Shown here piece by piece: positions 19,780 through 32,225 of a stretch of 64,000 nt of DNA (position 1 is its first letter; the number at the start of each line of letters is the position of its first letter). The position numbers were made by a program, and so were the translations under genes. This DNA comes from Paratinospora sagittata (Eukaryota > Streptophyta > Magnoliopsida > Ranunculales > Menispermaceae): assembly GCA_035771175.1 (NCBI GenBank), contig CM069597.1, positions 47,995,991 to 48,059,990 of the forward strand. The letters run 5' to 3'. The notes beneath the pieces are model-generated. The model made no database searches, was not told the DNA's origin, and saw nothing but the letters and a program-made list of their open reading frames with translations.

Positions 19780-22700
19780 TTAATCTTCATCCTCATCAAA
19801 GTCAGAATCATCGGCACGATCATTATCTTCCTCCTCCTCAGTGTCACTAAGCACATATTTCGCCGCTTGCATAATCGCCCTTCGTGGCCTTGGCTTCGCT
19901 GCCGCGGCAGCAGCACCAACTTCACTTACTTCATCAGTAGTACTAGCAGAGGAAACACCAGAAGATTGTTCTTCACTGCTGGTGGTTGCTGCCACCCTAC
20001 CAAGCAAATTTCCACTCTTTTTGTTGAATGGGGAGGTTCTCGTTTTCCTCACTTTCTTATCCGGTGACGCCCCAATGTTTTCCGAAGGTTTCAGAATATC
20101 GGTTATAAGCTTCTGGTCTAAAAGTTGCTGTTGCTTCTTTGCTGGTCCTCTTTTCCTTGCAGCAATTGCTTTAGCTGCTGCCGGCTTGTCATTTGCAGCA
20201 GCAGCAGCTTTAGCTTTGCCTCTTCCCCCTTTGTTTTCTCCGGCTTTTGGAGCTGCAGTGACTGCTACTTCTGGCTCAAAATCTTCATCACTGTCTCCCA
20301 TTGTCTCTTCTGGGATTGCTTGCATTTGTTCATCATCCATGCTATTGTCATCATCTGATGAAATCTCTGTCACGGTCGAGCTCTTCTGCTTAGCAGCCCT
20401 TTTGCTTTGTTCCCTCTTCCTCTGCTGCACCTCTTTGGGCACTTCAGTTTCCATGGCTGTGGAAGTAATTAACAAAATATATATATGAAGCATTAGCATT
20501 GGTGGTTTATCTACTTTCTAGTAGAGTTAGTGATTTGAGAATAATGATAATAATAAGATTGAATATGTAAAGGTGACATACATTCGGATTGAGCTCGGGA
20601 AGAATCAAGGTTATATGCAGCCAGACGTTCCTTCAGCTCTAACACTTCATCATCATCGTCGTCCTTGTCAATTAAAGTGAGCTTCTCCAGCTGCAAGAAC
20701 AACAATCGCAAAGAAATGGGCATTCAACAAAACAAACAAATAACCCATAAATTATGCTGTTGTGAACACAACAAAGCATATACCTTCTTAGCTGGAGCTT
20801 TTTCTCTGCCGCCACCTCTGCCTTTCGGTTTCACTGCCTCTGCAGCATTCCCCACTGCAGCAGAAAAAATGTCAAGTTAACTCTACTCTCATGTTTTTTT
20901 TTTTAAAAAAAAAAACTCTGACTTACCCGTCTCCGTTGTAGAACTAACTGATGCTTCTGCAGTATCAGTTACTGGGGGATTGTTAGCCTTCTTTGCATTA
21001 TTCTTTCTTGGATTTTTTGCTACTTGTCGTGGAGCCTTCATACCGGCTTCACTCATCACCTTGCTTTTTAATGCCATTCTTGCTATCTCTGCCTGGGCAT
21101 CACTCTTATCTTGTTCCTGCAGTATTAGAAAATTATCAGGCAAAGAAACTTGGGCGTGGCATGAAAATAATTACTTGAGAAAGATTGAAATAAGTGTTAC
21201 ATCAAGCTCCTTCTCGAGAGTGTCAAGATCTTTTATCCACAAAGATTTGGGTGATGAGCGTTTCAATTCCTCAACTTCATTAGTCAGTTTATCCTTCTCA
21301 GAACAGAGCTGCTGAACCTTCTCCAGTGTCAATGTTCCTATCGCCATTGACAGTAGATACTCATAATCACTAGCCTTTACTACTACATTGTTGCCTACCA
21401 CCTCAGTACTTTCTTCACTTTCGTCTGCTGCATCTTCAGTTGCTCCAGCAACTACAGCTTCAATTTTCTTGGTCTTCTTAGGGAAAGGAGTGAAACCTTT
21501 CTGGTGCAACTCAAGAAATAACTCTGCCCTCTTCCTATTGCTGACTACAATCTCTCCTCTCACCACTCCGAGGATGAACCGGACTTTGTTGTCTACTTTC
21601 AACAGCTCCAGTTCAAGATTATCCAAAAGTACTTTCTGCAGAGTTTTTAAGATAAAATTCAATTGCACATCTCATTTGGACGGTATCTAAAAAATTGTAA
21701 AAGGCCTATCAAACAAGCCAACCACCAACCTTTCGTTTCTCGTAGAATTCGAGCCTTAAATGAAAGAACTCCTCAAGAACTGCAAAGGGAAGAAAGAGCA
21801 AGAGAGTGTAACCAAGACAAGCCAGTTGTGCCAAAAAGGTGAATGAAAGATTCATACACAAAATCAAACGCTTACTTTGCTCAGGGGTTTCATACTTCTT
21901 GATCACCCCATTTGAATCAAAGAGGTGCATGTTACTGGTACTGATTGTTGTAGTAAGCTTAAACTTCTTCATTAGTCCCTCTTGTCTGGCTATCATCAAA
22001 TTCTCTTCAGACAGTATAACTTCAAAGTGCACAGTTGTGTCATCATTGTGCTCCTTATAGTCCTGCATGTATTAATAACCCCAATGAAAATCCCAGTCAA
22101 GCAAAAAATAAATAAATAGATATCCAGCCCACGTGAAATTCACCTTAATGAATGGCTTGATTTTGTCATTCCCAGTCATTATGGACTCCAGAAATTCCTT
22201 ATAATCTTGAGTCCACCTACGGACTGGCAATTCAGTAATCCTAAGAGTTGTCTCATTGATTTCCTCTATGATTCCACTAATAGTGTAGGTCACCCCAGCT
22301 TCCTTTGTTGCTGTTTTTTCAATAAGTCCTCTGAATCCTTTATACCATGGATCCATAGGCTCCATTTCTCCTCCATTTAACAAGCACCTAATGTTTGCCA
22401 CAATCTCTCTTGGATTATAATTTGGTACGTATGAGCTCCAACCAGTTCCAATACCTTCACTACCATTAACTAACACCAATGGTATTACAGGCACATACCT
22501 GAATTGTAAGTAGAATATGTTAGATATGATCATGTAAATGGAAATACTATTCTAGCTATAATGCAATATATTAGATGATTTGTAGCTCAGATGACCCACC
22601 AGGTGGGCTCAATGGATTGCCCATCTTCATTTAAGTAGTCAAGAAGGCCATCATCATCCTTGGGGAACAAGAATCGCGTAATGGGGGAGAGGCAGGTGTA

Positions 22701-25700
22701 GACGTACCTAGCACTTGCATGATCTTTGCCTCCCTGGAAGAAACATATGATATCAAAGATTTCTTAGCCTGTGGCAAGGTAAAATAGATATATATAAACA
22801 GTTCAAAAAACAATATGTTTATAACGTTAATTCTCCTACCTGATGCCTGGTGCCAAACTGGCCACTGGGCTGAAGAAGATTAATGTTGTTGCTTCCCACA
22901 TAGTCCTGTGCCATTCCAATTATGGTACTCGCAAGACTCTGTTCACCGTGATGGTAGGCCGAATGCTCTGATACATAGCCAGAAAATTGAGCAACCTTGG
23001 CTTCTTTGATGAAATTCCGCTTGAATGAACAGAAAAGAATTTTCCTTTGCCCAGGTTTTAGGCCATCAACCATAGATGGGATTGACCTTTGTAAATCTGC
23101 CATGGAAAATAGTATAAGCTCTTTGTTTACAAAGTCACTGTACTTGATGAGCTTCTCCTTCTGGTCAAGGAAAGTTCCAGGCTGCCAAGGCAGAAAGAAA
23201 CTGATTCGGTCAGAATAAACTAGAGATTCAGAACAAAAGAGAATGATCTAAATTTGTGACTGAGATTGGATAACATATATGTCAATTTAATTTAACCTCA
23301 AATTGTCGAAGCCAGTTCTTCCTTGCTTCGATCTTCTTCTTGCTGAATGCCAAATCAATTGCATCCCCATCTTGCTCATCCACCCAGACAAAATCTTTTC
23401 TATGTTTCTCCAGGTCTTTGAAATACTCCTTCCCTTCTTTTGAAGTGCTTGTTCCCAACCCCTGTAAAAAGGTCCAAAAGTGATTGCGTAAGGATCAAAA
23501 ACCAAAAGTTGATGGTACATTGCCATACTTAAAACCTAAAGAACTTCAAATTGTGCTCTTTGTAATCTGAACAACCAAACCTTATAGTACTTGATAGACC
23601 AGCCAGAAGCATTTCCATTTAAGCTTTCCCTCCATGATTCATACTCAGGCATTGAATAAAAGGACAGGACCCTTCCATTGTTGTTGGTTGCCTGCATGAA
23701 ATTTAATTACGAATTTAAGTACTTTAAAACAAAATTCTGCTTTAGCTTCAAAACTAACAGAAGGGTGCAGACAAAACCTTCACAATAGGTGTAATGAATT
23801 CCACAAGGAAGGATGGGATTTTGAGCAGAGATGGCCAGAATGAGTGAACAAAATTGATAAGTAAACCTTTAATGTGGGATCCATCATGATCCTGCAGGAG
23901 AAAAGAAATCAATTTTCCATTACCCAAAACAATCAGGAAAAAAAAAATCAATGGATAAATTGGATTCTTAATAAGTAATCAGAAAAGAAGATGAACCTGA
24001 TCAGTCATTATCATCAAATGGCCGTATCTAAGTGACTTAACACTATCATAGTCCTTCCCATGTTGTAGTCCAAGAATGCGCTTGATGCTATTTATTTCAG
24101 CGTTCTCCATAATCTGTTTATGGCTTGCTTCCCTTACATTTAGCAGTTTACCTCTCAATGGGAACACACCAAATCGATTATGGCCAACAACTGACATACC
24201 CGACATCTGTACAAGTTCAAACATTGCACAAAAGAATTTAAACAAAAGAGGAGACCACTTAAATTGAAATGAGTAAAAAACTGATACACAAATACTTACT
24301 GCAAGGGCCTTAGCTGAATCTCCTTCTGTCAAAATCAAGGTACATTTGCCAGAATTACTCGTTCCAGCATCGTTAGCATCCTCAAGCTTAGGGATACCCG
24401 TAAGCCTCTGCTTCTTTACTCCATCGGTTTTCTTCAGATCTTTACTCTGCTTGAAATCTGCCCATGATAGCAGATTTTCCACAATTCCAGACTTGGCCAC
24501 TGGAGCACAAAGATGCACACATTAGCAATTGAACACAAGGCTAAACATGTTCATGTAAATACTCAATACTTAATTGGACACTTACCTTTCTTCAGTAACT
24601 CCCGTGAGAGGTCACACTTTGACCCAAAACTGCTTTGTCGAGTTGTCAAGGTTTCTTTGGTCTGAGAATCAAATGCCGGGTTGTCAACGAGTGCGTTCAC
24701 AAAGACCCACAGATGGCTCTTTACAGTATGTGCCTTGAGGTTGGCATTCTTGTTCTTCTTATTTACTATGCCCATCACATAATTTGTAATCTGGTTTGTA
24801 ACATAGTCCACATGAGTCCCACCCTTGATGGTGGCAATTCCATTTACAAAGCTGACCTGTTAAACACCAACCCATATGCTCCATTAGCCCAATTTCAACT
24901 AAAAAGCCAAACTGCAAGAAGTATGACATTTAGAATCAGAGCTATAAATCAATGGTTTGTACTGCATTTACCTGCTGAAATTGCCCTTCACTAACACTTA
25001 CACAGATCTCCCACCTGTCATTTACTTTCTCCATGATCCTGTTAAAATTATTAAAACAGATTGAGAAATTTCAATTGAAACGAGTGAAATAAACTAAATG
25101 GATACATCCAGAATTTTGGAAAAACGTACTTTGGAAGAGGTTCAGGCTTAGACTTTCCGGCTGATTTAAGGTAGAGATTGACATAATCAATGAAGGATTT
25201 CACTGGCACCCGTTGCCCATTCAATTCAACCTTGACTGTCTTGCCAAGACATCCTGCTAAATCTATCACTCGCTTCTTCATTAATGCAACCACATCTTCT
25301 TCAAGATAAGTCATGCTAAATTTAGCCAAATCAGGCTTAAAGGAAACCTTAGTCCAGTTATCCCCTTCCTTGCACTTGGTTATAGTGGGCTCAGATTTAT
25401 TCCCCATGTTGTTTGTGAAGACCTTCACAACACAAACACACGCACAAGAATTTCTTAAAAAACCTTGTCTACAAGTCAGTTCTACACAAAAACAACCGAA
25501 TGAACTTCAAACCCTAAAAACCCAAATTCCTTAAAACCCCTAATCCCCAATTTATCAATACAAATTATATCCAATAGAAACAAAAGGTAACCACAAATCA
25601 AGAATCAAGAATTAACAAAAACACTAAATTTCAAACCTGCTTATACTTCTTCTGCCTCTTCCCATCTGCAGTCTGAATCACAAACTCGGTCGAAAATATA

Positions 25701-26185
25701 TTCGTGAGCTTCGCTCCATACCCGTTCCTCCCACCTGTCGTCTTCCTCATCGTATCGTCGTAATTACTACTCGTCAACAAATGCCCGAAAATCATCTCGG
25801 GTACATACACCCCTTCCTCCTGGTGAATCTCAACAGGAACACCATCACCATTGTTATAAACACTAATACAATTCTGCTCCACATCAATATCCACCTTAAC
25901 CGAGTCCATCGACGGGTGTCGTTGCTTGTTATCGGCGGCATTGACCAAAATCTCGTCGAAGATCTTGTAAAGACCCGGCACGTAGGTCACGGACCGGTGC
26001 ACCATTTCGTCGTTCTCGTAGACCCATAGGGTTTGCGTGTGCTTCTCGATTGAGCCGACGTAGGTGTCGGGCCGGAGCAAGATGTGTTCGAGCTGGGTCT
26101 TCTTCTGGTACGTTTCTTCGATGGTTTTTCCTTCGATGTTCGCGTTGTTGCTGGTTTGTAATGGGAGCTTCTTGTCGATCGCCAT
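19780..26185 (-). CDS. TOP2: DNA topoisomerase II (type IIA)
   Basis: Nineteen exons on the minus strand: 25637-26185, 25130-25422, 24972-25038, 24586-24856, 24300-24499, 23997-24206, 23778-23891, 23581-23691, 23297-23461, 22840-23181, 22600-22733, 22144-22498, 21876-22062, 21730-21779, 21201-21635, 20927-21116, 20784-20854, 20582-20690 and 19780-20456. They join in frame to 1509 residues, near the plant norm of about 1470-1500. The GHKL ATPase domain shows EILVNAADNK, NNGDGVPV, GGRNGYGAKL and the K-loop QTK at about 368. The TOPRIM domain shows EGDSAKALA (Glu about 452) and DHDGSHIKGL (about 531). The catalytic Tyr is in ASARYVYTCL (about 784). The C-terminus is long, basic then acidic (ends DEDED), as in eukaryotic enzymes where it carries nuclear targeting. 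It passes one duplex through another with ATP, in chromosome condensation and segregation. Confidence 0.97.
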
Positions 26186-26276
26186 GGCGGAAATTGAAGA
26201 GAGAAGACACTGAGAAGGTGTCTGAGAAGAGAGATTTGAAGAAAATGTGGAATCAGAGAAAGAAGCGTTTGGATTG

Positions 26277-26284
26277 TTTATATA
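26277..26284 (-). promoter_or_regulatory. Probable TATA box of TOP2
   Basis: On the minus strand this reads TATATAAA, 92-99 bp upstream of the TOP2 ATG. AACGG at 26390-26394, the core of mitosis-specific activator elements, lies further upstream and would suit a G2/M gene, but the flanks match only partly. Confidence 0.45.
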
Positions 26285-26290
26285 GGAAGT

Positions 26291-26321
26291 GAAGAAGAAG
26301 AAGAAGAAGAAGAAGAAGAAA
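26291..26321. repeat. (GAA)n microsatellite at TOP2 promoter
   Basis: About ten GAA units (TTC on the TOP2 sense strand) just upstream of the TATA-like box. Confidence 0.95.
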
Positions 26322-28226
26322 TGTTCTGGAGCTATCTTTCACGGTCGAGTGATTTGAGATTTGAATTTGAATTGGGCGGTATTTGAATTAACGGTTGTGA
26401 TGTGACATTCGAGATCTGACGGCTGATGATTATTTTTGAAATTTGTTTCGGTATTGCCCCCGGGATTTGTGGAAATTACGGAGATTGTAAGAGGATCTGT
26501 GTTTAAATTGTTGAAAGTTGGTGCCTGGTGGTGCCCCCGCCGGGAGTTTTTGCCAGTTTTAAATTGGATTGGGTTAAATTGGTCGTAATTTGTGTACTTT
26601 GAGCTGCTTTAGTTAGGTTGAATTTTGGTCTAAAAATAATCCAACCTAACCCATCTATACCCCAACTTTCTAACTTCTTTTTAATAATTAATAAACTAGA
26701 GAAATAGAATATTAATAAAATTTTGTAGTAATTAGATATTTGATGCCTGTAAAAAAAATAATATATATATATTTAGTGAAAAAGGCTTTATCATGTGTTG
26801 AGAATATTTTGATTATATAAGATTATTGGGTACGTATGTATGTCAATTGTGGTATTTTTTTTTTATTAATTAGAAAGCAAAAAATAATTTTAATTATAAT
26901 TTCTTTGTGAACTAATTATGAATATCATTGAACTTAACTTAATTGGGTTTTTGTGTTTTCCATTTAAATGAAGATTTTTTTTTCTTCTATTAAAATATTG
27001 GTCATAAAGAGTTGAGACCTTGAAAGGAAAACACTACAACGGAAGGAATGTGAGACCCAAAGAATTTAAAGAGGGTACAAAACAAGACTTGGAGGAACCA
27101 TTCAAGTTTATGTATGCCTTTCGTGGTTCAATTCTACGTGACTGCAGACTTGGAGGTAACCTAAACCCATGACCTGCAGACGTGTACCAGTTGATTATAT
27201 TACACGAAGATTGACTACATTAAGTTGATATTTAAACTTAAAGTGCTAGTGTCTTTTTTAATTATTTTTGTTTGTATTATTTACAAGAATATTCAAAATT
27301 TGGTTATATTAAACACATTTGCATACAAAAAGGTTGACCTTAAGGTCAAATGAAGGAGGATGATTATGTTAGGTATTTAAGGATCAACATAAAATTTTGT
27401 GAGATCATCTATAATATAAATCTAGTAAATTAAGTTAAGAACACGACCAATACTCCTATTTTTTATTAAATAATATTAAAATTATAAAAAATGTTAAAGT
27501 AACATTTATAACATGTACATCATTCTATCATTCCATCGTCTTAAATATTGTGATAACATATGATTAAAAGCAATCTAATAACTTATTAAAGTTGATGTTT
27601 CTATTTATGTTTACTAAGAATGTCAATGTAACACTTTTCGTGTCTCTCCTGTGTTATTTATTTATTTTATCTCAATTTCAAGCTCCGTTTGACTTAATAT
27701 ATCAAAGCTTAAACAGTTTTTTGAGAGGTATGAACAACTCGTTGGGCGTTCAGATTCAATGACAGATTTAGACATTTGATTTTAAAAGACAAAGCAAAAA
27801 TATATAGCATAACATAATTATAAAGAATTTTTCTAAAATGTTAGAAGACGAATAATAATAATTTATTAATTTTTTTTATAACATAGTATAGTTATAAATG
27901 ATTTTTTTTAAATGTTGAGGTGGTCGCCTTTAGGGATCCACCACTGTTCTGGTCTAATTGTGGTATTGATCCGTAATATGTATATGAAGTCAGACAGTTC
28001 AGTATTTTCAAATCTTTGTGTTCCATATTCCAAAAAAACAGTTATTTATTTATTTATTTATAAAACTTAAATATTTATTTAAGGAAATAAAAAAATAAAT
28101 TGCTTGTTTGTTTCTTTTACAATTTTAAAAACCGTATTAAAAAATGATTTTAGAAATTATCAGGAAAAAAAAAAAAAATCATCCAACTAAACACACAGAA
28201 GTGGTATAGTCCAGCGTCGTGGACTA

Positions 28227-28255
28227 AAACCCTAAACCCAGCGTCGTTTAGGGCC
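28227..28255. promoter_or_regulatory. Paired inverted telo-box motifs upstream of NLE
   Basis: AAAACCCTAAACCC (28227-28240) is followed by GTTTAGGG (28246-28253), the same CCCTAAAC core inverted. AGCGTCGT occurs twice beside the motifs (about 28213 and 28240). Telo-boxes are common in plant ribosomal-protein and ribosome-biogenesis promoters, matching NLE's role. Confidence 0.65.
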
Positions 28256-28262
28256 AAAAACC

Positions 28263-28269
28263 TATAAAA
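28263..28269 (+). promoter_or_regulatory. Probable TATA box of NLE
   Basis: TATAAAA lies 46-52 bp before the NLE start codon, implying a very short 5' UTR of about 20 bp if used. Confidence 0.45.
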
Positions 28270-28314
28270 ACTTGCCAGTTTTCTTCCTTCGAATTCCAAA
28301 CACTGAGATCAGCA

Positions 28315-31300
28315 ATGGAGGTGGAAGTGGTAAGAGCAGAGATGAACACCAACGCGGTGATGTGCTTGTTAACAGACCCAGAAGGCACGCCGCTCGGTTC
28401 CTCCATGTACATTCCACAAAGCGCAGGGCCGCTTCAGCTTCAAGAACTCGTCAACAAGCTTCTCAACAATGTAAAAATTCTTCTTTTTTTTATCCTCTTT
28501 CTCAGATTCAGAAATGTTGGTTTTGATTATTATAGATCGCCCAGAATTTGCCTTTTTTATTTGTGTTTTGATGCAAAATTGGATTGGATTTTGTGTTTTT
28601 TTCAATGTTTTTTAGGAGGAGAAGTTTCCGTATGCTTTTTACATAGATGATAAGGAGCTTTTGGTGCAGCTGGGAAGTTATCTTGAGAAAAACAAAGGTT
28701 TGTGATGTAAATGAAGAGAAAAGGAAAGATCTTTCCTTTTTTTTTGTGTTTTGTTTTATTGAATTAATTGTTGGTTGTGGAAGAATTTGAATTTTTATTT
28801 TGTGAATGATGCTGCAGTTTCGGTGGAGAAGGTGCTGCGTATAATTTACCAGCCTCAAGCGGTTTTTCGGATAAGGCCGGTTAATCGATGTTCTTCAACT
28901 ATTGCTGGTAAAGAGATCATTTGTGAAATTTTTTATATTCTGTTTGGCTAAGATACCAGGGTGTAAGTTGGTGATATCATTGAAAAAATGCTTCTTTTGC
29001 CAAACAAAATATCCAAATTTTCTTTATAAGTTCTACATAATATCAACAGCAAGGAATTGCTAGCCATTTGTGTATAAATTATTAGAAGAGCATATATCTC
29101 TGACCTTGTCCATGACGTTGCATTATATGTGCAAATAACGCTTTTATACCAACTTAGATGTTTGGGAAATAATTACTAGTCCAACTCATGAACGGATGGT
29201 GTGCCTAAATTATTGGCTGACTTACTCAGTCACTGCATGATTTGTGCTGAAAATCAAACATGAAATTCATGAAACTAGTAATTTGAGTTTGTTTCAGATG
29301 GCATCCATATGGCATCCCTAAAAAAATGAAGTCTAGGAATTAGGATAGGAATTTTACATGCATGTGCTGTCAGTTATTCTGAAACTAGTAATAATTTGCA
29401 ATTGGTAGAAGCACTCTCAGTGATGGCACTTATTTTTATGAGAGCTTTTCCCTTTTTCTTATAAGTTCAAGTAAACGAGAGCTAGCATTCCCCAGTAAAA
29501 ATAAAGGAAGAGGAAGAGTTCAAATACACGGACAAAGATATAATTACTTGTAATACAATGTTGACTTAGTTCCTTAATAGAGCTGAGTGGAGGAAGTGGG
29601 TTCATATAGCCAACCCTACATAGTTAGGAAGATGCTTTATTGAGTTGAATTTAGTTTAATAGAGAGCTAGCATCCACAAGATGGGTTTGCTTTTATTCGT
29701 TTTAGCCTTTTTAATCTTTAGTCTTTCTTTTTATGACATATTGACATATTGACCTATTACATATCTCATATCTTTGTCCCTGCAGGTCATACTGAAGCCG
29801 TACTTACTGTCGCCTTCAGTCCCGATGGGCGAAATTTAGCAAGTGGTTCTGGCGACACCACTGTTCGTTTGTGGGACCTGAATACCCAGACACCGTTGTT
29901 CACTTGTACAGGTTGGCATTGAAGTTCCTGTATGGAGTCTTTTCTCTGATGATTGCTTCTTAAACATAATTCACTTCTATTTTCTATTTGCCTCTCAAAA
30001 TGTTTTGTAGCTTTTGCTGCCAAGCATACCATGTTGTTAATTTGTCTCGGTAGTAGTGGTCTCTGGAATACAATGAACCTACAACTTCATAAGTCATTTA
30101 GAAAGAAATGCAGTCATGACATCCAGCAGACTAAGCCTCCAAACATCACCAAGATTTGGATTGAAAAGAAGTATTTTCTCTACAATTGTTTGAATCCTAC
30201 ATTTCAGGGACCTGCATTTTGGTTGAGTACACCTTTTCTGGTGAAAGTTAATATTCAGACTAATCTCTGACAGAATTTAGAAAGAAAGTTAATGTTCTGT
30301 TGAAGGCATCGCTTCTATCAATTTAGTGAACTCCTGGGACGGGGTTGGGGTATTCTCTTGCATTGGTCTAGAGGAAGGGACATTAAGGGTACAACTTCTT
30401 GTTCCAAATGATATTAATGTCCCGGTGGGTGTCCTGAAATGGAAGTGTACTGCAGTGTAATTCTTGAGTTGTGTATTTCAATCCTTTTCTTGATCCAAAT
30501 GGGGGTCAATTACATACACGGAGCTTAGATTAGTTCCTAGAATCCTTGTACGCCCTTTTTCTAGCTTTCTTAGTCTTAGAGTATCACACAAGCGTTATGA
30601 ACTGAATACTTCTCCTAGCTTCTTTTTTTTTTTTTGTGTGTGTGTGTGTGTGTGTGTGTTTTGGCGGTTGGGGGGTGGGGTGTGGATTAAAGAGAGGCTG
30701 GAGTATTTTGTACCTATAATAGTTTTTCGGTGAGGAAATAACTGGACAATTTGCTTTCTTTATCGATGGAGTTAAACCTGATAAGCAGCAGTTAATGTTA
30801 TAATAACCTTGAACTCTGCATTTGCATGATTGGATGGTTTGGAAGCTTAATATTGGTTCATATATATGAGTTGTATAATTGCCTATAGCTGCTAGATAAA
30901 TATGTGAAACTTGACTCATGAAGTGACATGATTGGAAAATGACAGTGACAAGGTTCATTCATTGATGTTCAGGGCACAAGAATTGGGTTCTTTGCATTGC
31001 ATGGTCAGCAGATGGTAAGCATCTTATAAGTGGTAGCAAGGCTGGAGAACTTCTAAGCTGGGATCCACAGACTGGGAAGCCATCAGGCAATCCACTCACT
31101 GTAAAGTCTGCATCCTTAATTATTCTATACTGTTTAATTTAATGTCTTGTGTATTTGAAAAAAGTTGGCAAAACAAGCATTTGCAATATTACTTGACATG
31201 GTCCGTTGACTGAATTGACCACCTGGTACTATTTATTTCTAGGTGCCTGTACTTGTCAGTTATGATCCACTTGCTAGAAATTGTTTATGCTATTTGTGGT

Positions 31301-32175
31301 TTCTTTTGAGATCTGTAAAGAAGATTCTTTTGTAAGCATGCCGAGGTAATGACATTTCAGGGCCATAAGAAGTGGATTACTGGGATTTCATGGGAGCCAG
31401 TACATTTAAAAGCTCCATGTCGCCGCTTTGTAAGTTCTAGTAAAGATGGAGATGCGCGTATTTGGGACATCTCACTAAGGAAGTGTGTTATTTGTCTCAC
31501 TGGCCATACACTTGCGGTAACTTGTGTGAAGTGGGGTGGAGATGGTATGATATATACAAGGTACAGATTACGCAGATTAATTTGTGATTAGCACAAAAGA
31601 TTTCTACCATGGGCATGAAAAATTCACTTTTTTTTGTCCATGGCCTAATCCATGATGTAAAAGACAATTAATATTTGATTCTTTTTTTATAAGAGTCCCT
31701 ATAGTGGTATCTTTAAGTTTATTAACATGGTTTGTGTGTGAACCTAGCATTTTTAAGCTTTTGACAAATGATTCTATCCTTCTATTAGAACTTTTTTTTA
31801 ATGAGAAGAAAAAATAAATATATTAATATGGTAAAAGGCATTGTAAAACAGTTAAATGGAGTGCCAGGGGTACCCCTACAGGTAATTAGAACTTGCATTC
31901 ACTTATAGTTAAAATTTGCTAAAAGACAATGAGAAGTTGTAAAACCTCTATTTTTTCAAGTGTATTTTTGTCCAACTTTCTAATTGTTTATGTTTTAAAT
32001 AATTAAAAATCTGATAATTTGAAAGCTTGATATATGGTATTTTTGTTGTTACTTGTTAATGATATTTATGAAAACTAAAACAATTGATGTATTAAGACAA
32101 ATTACTGGAGTTCTCAACACATATTAAAATATAGCTGACAAATCATTTGAGTAACTGAGTTCTAATTTCTAAACA

Positions 32176-32225
<50 letters not shown>

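Larger units (their letters stand above)
26186..28314. other. Divergent intergenic region between TOP2 and NLE
   Basis: TOP2 promoter elements lie at the left and NLE promoter elements at the right. Between about 26600 and 28190 the DNA is AT-rich with a 27050-27220 segment of mixed composition. No gene or clear element is visible. Confidence 0.6.

Noticed and set aside
19841..20488. Plus-strand 215-residue open frame opposite the last TOP2 exon
   Set aside because: Shadow of the Lys/Ala/Asp/Glu-rich TOP2 tail; no splice or family support.
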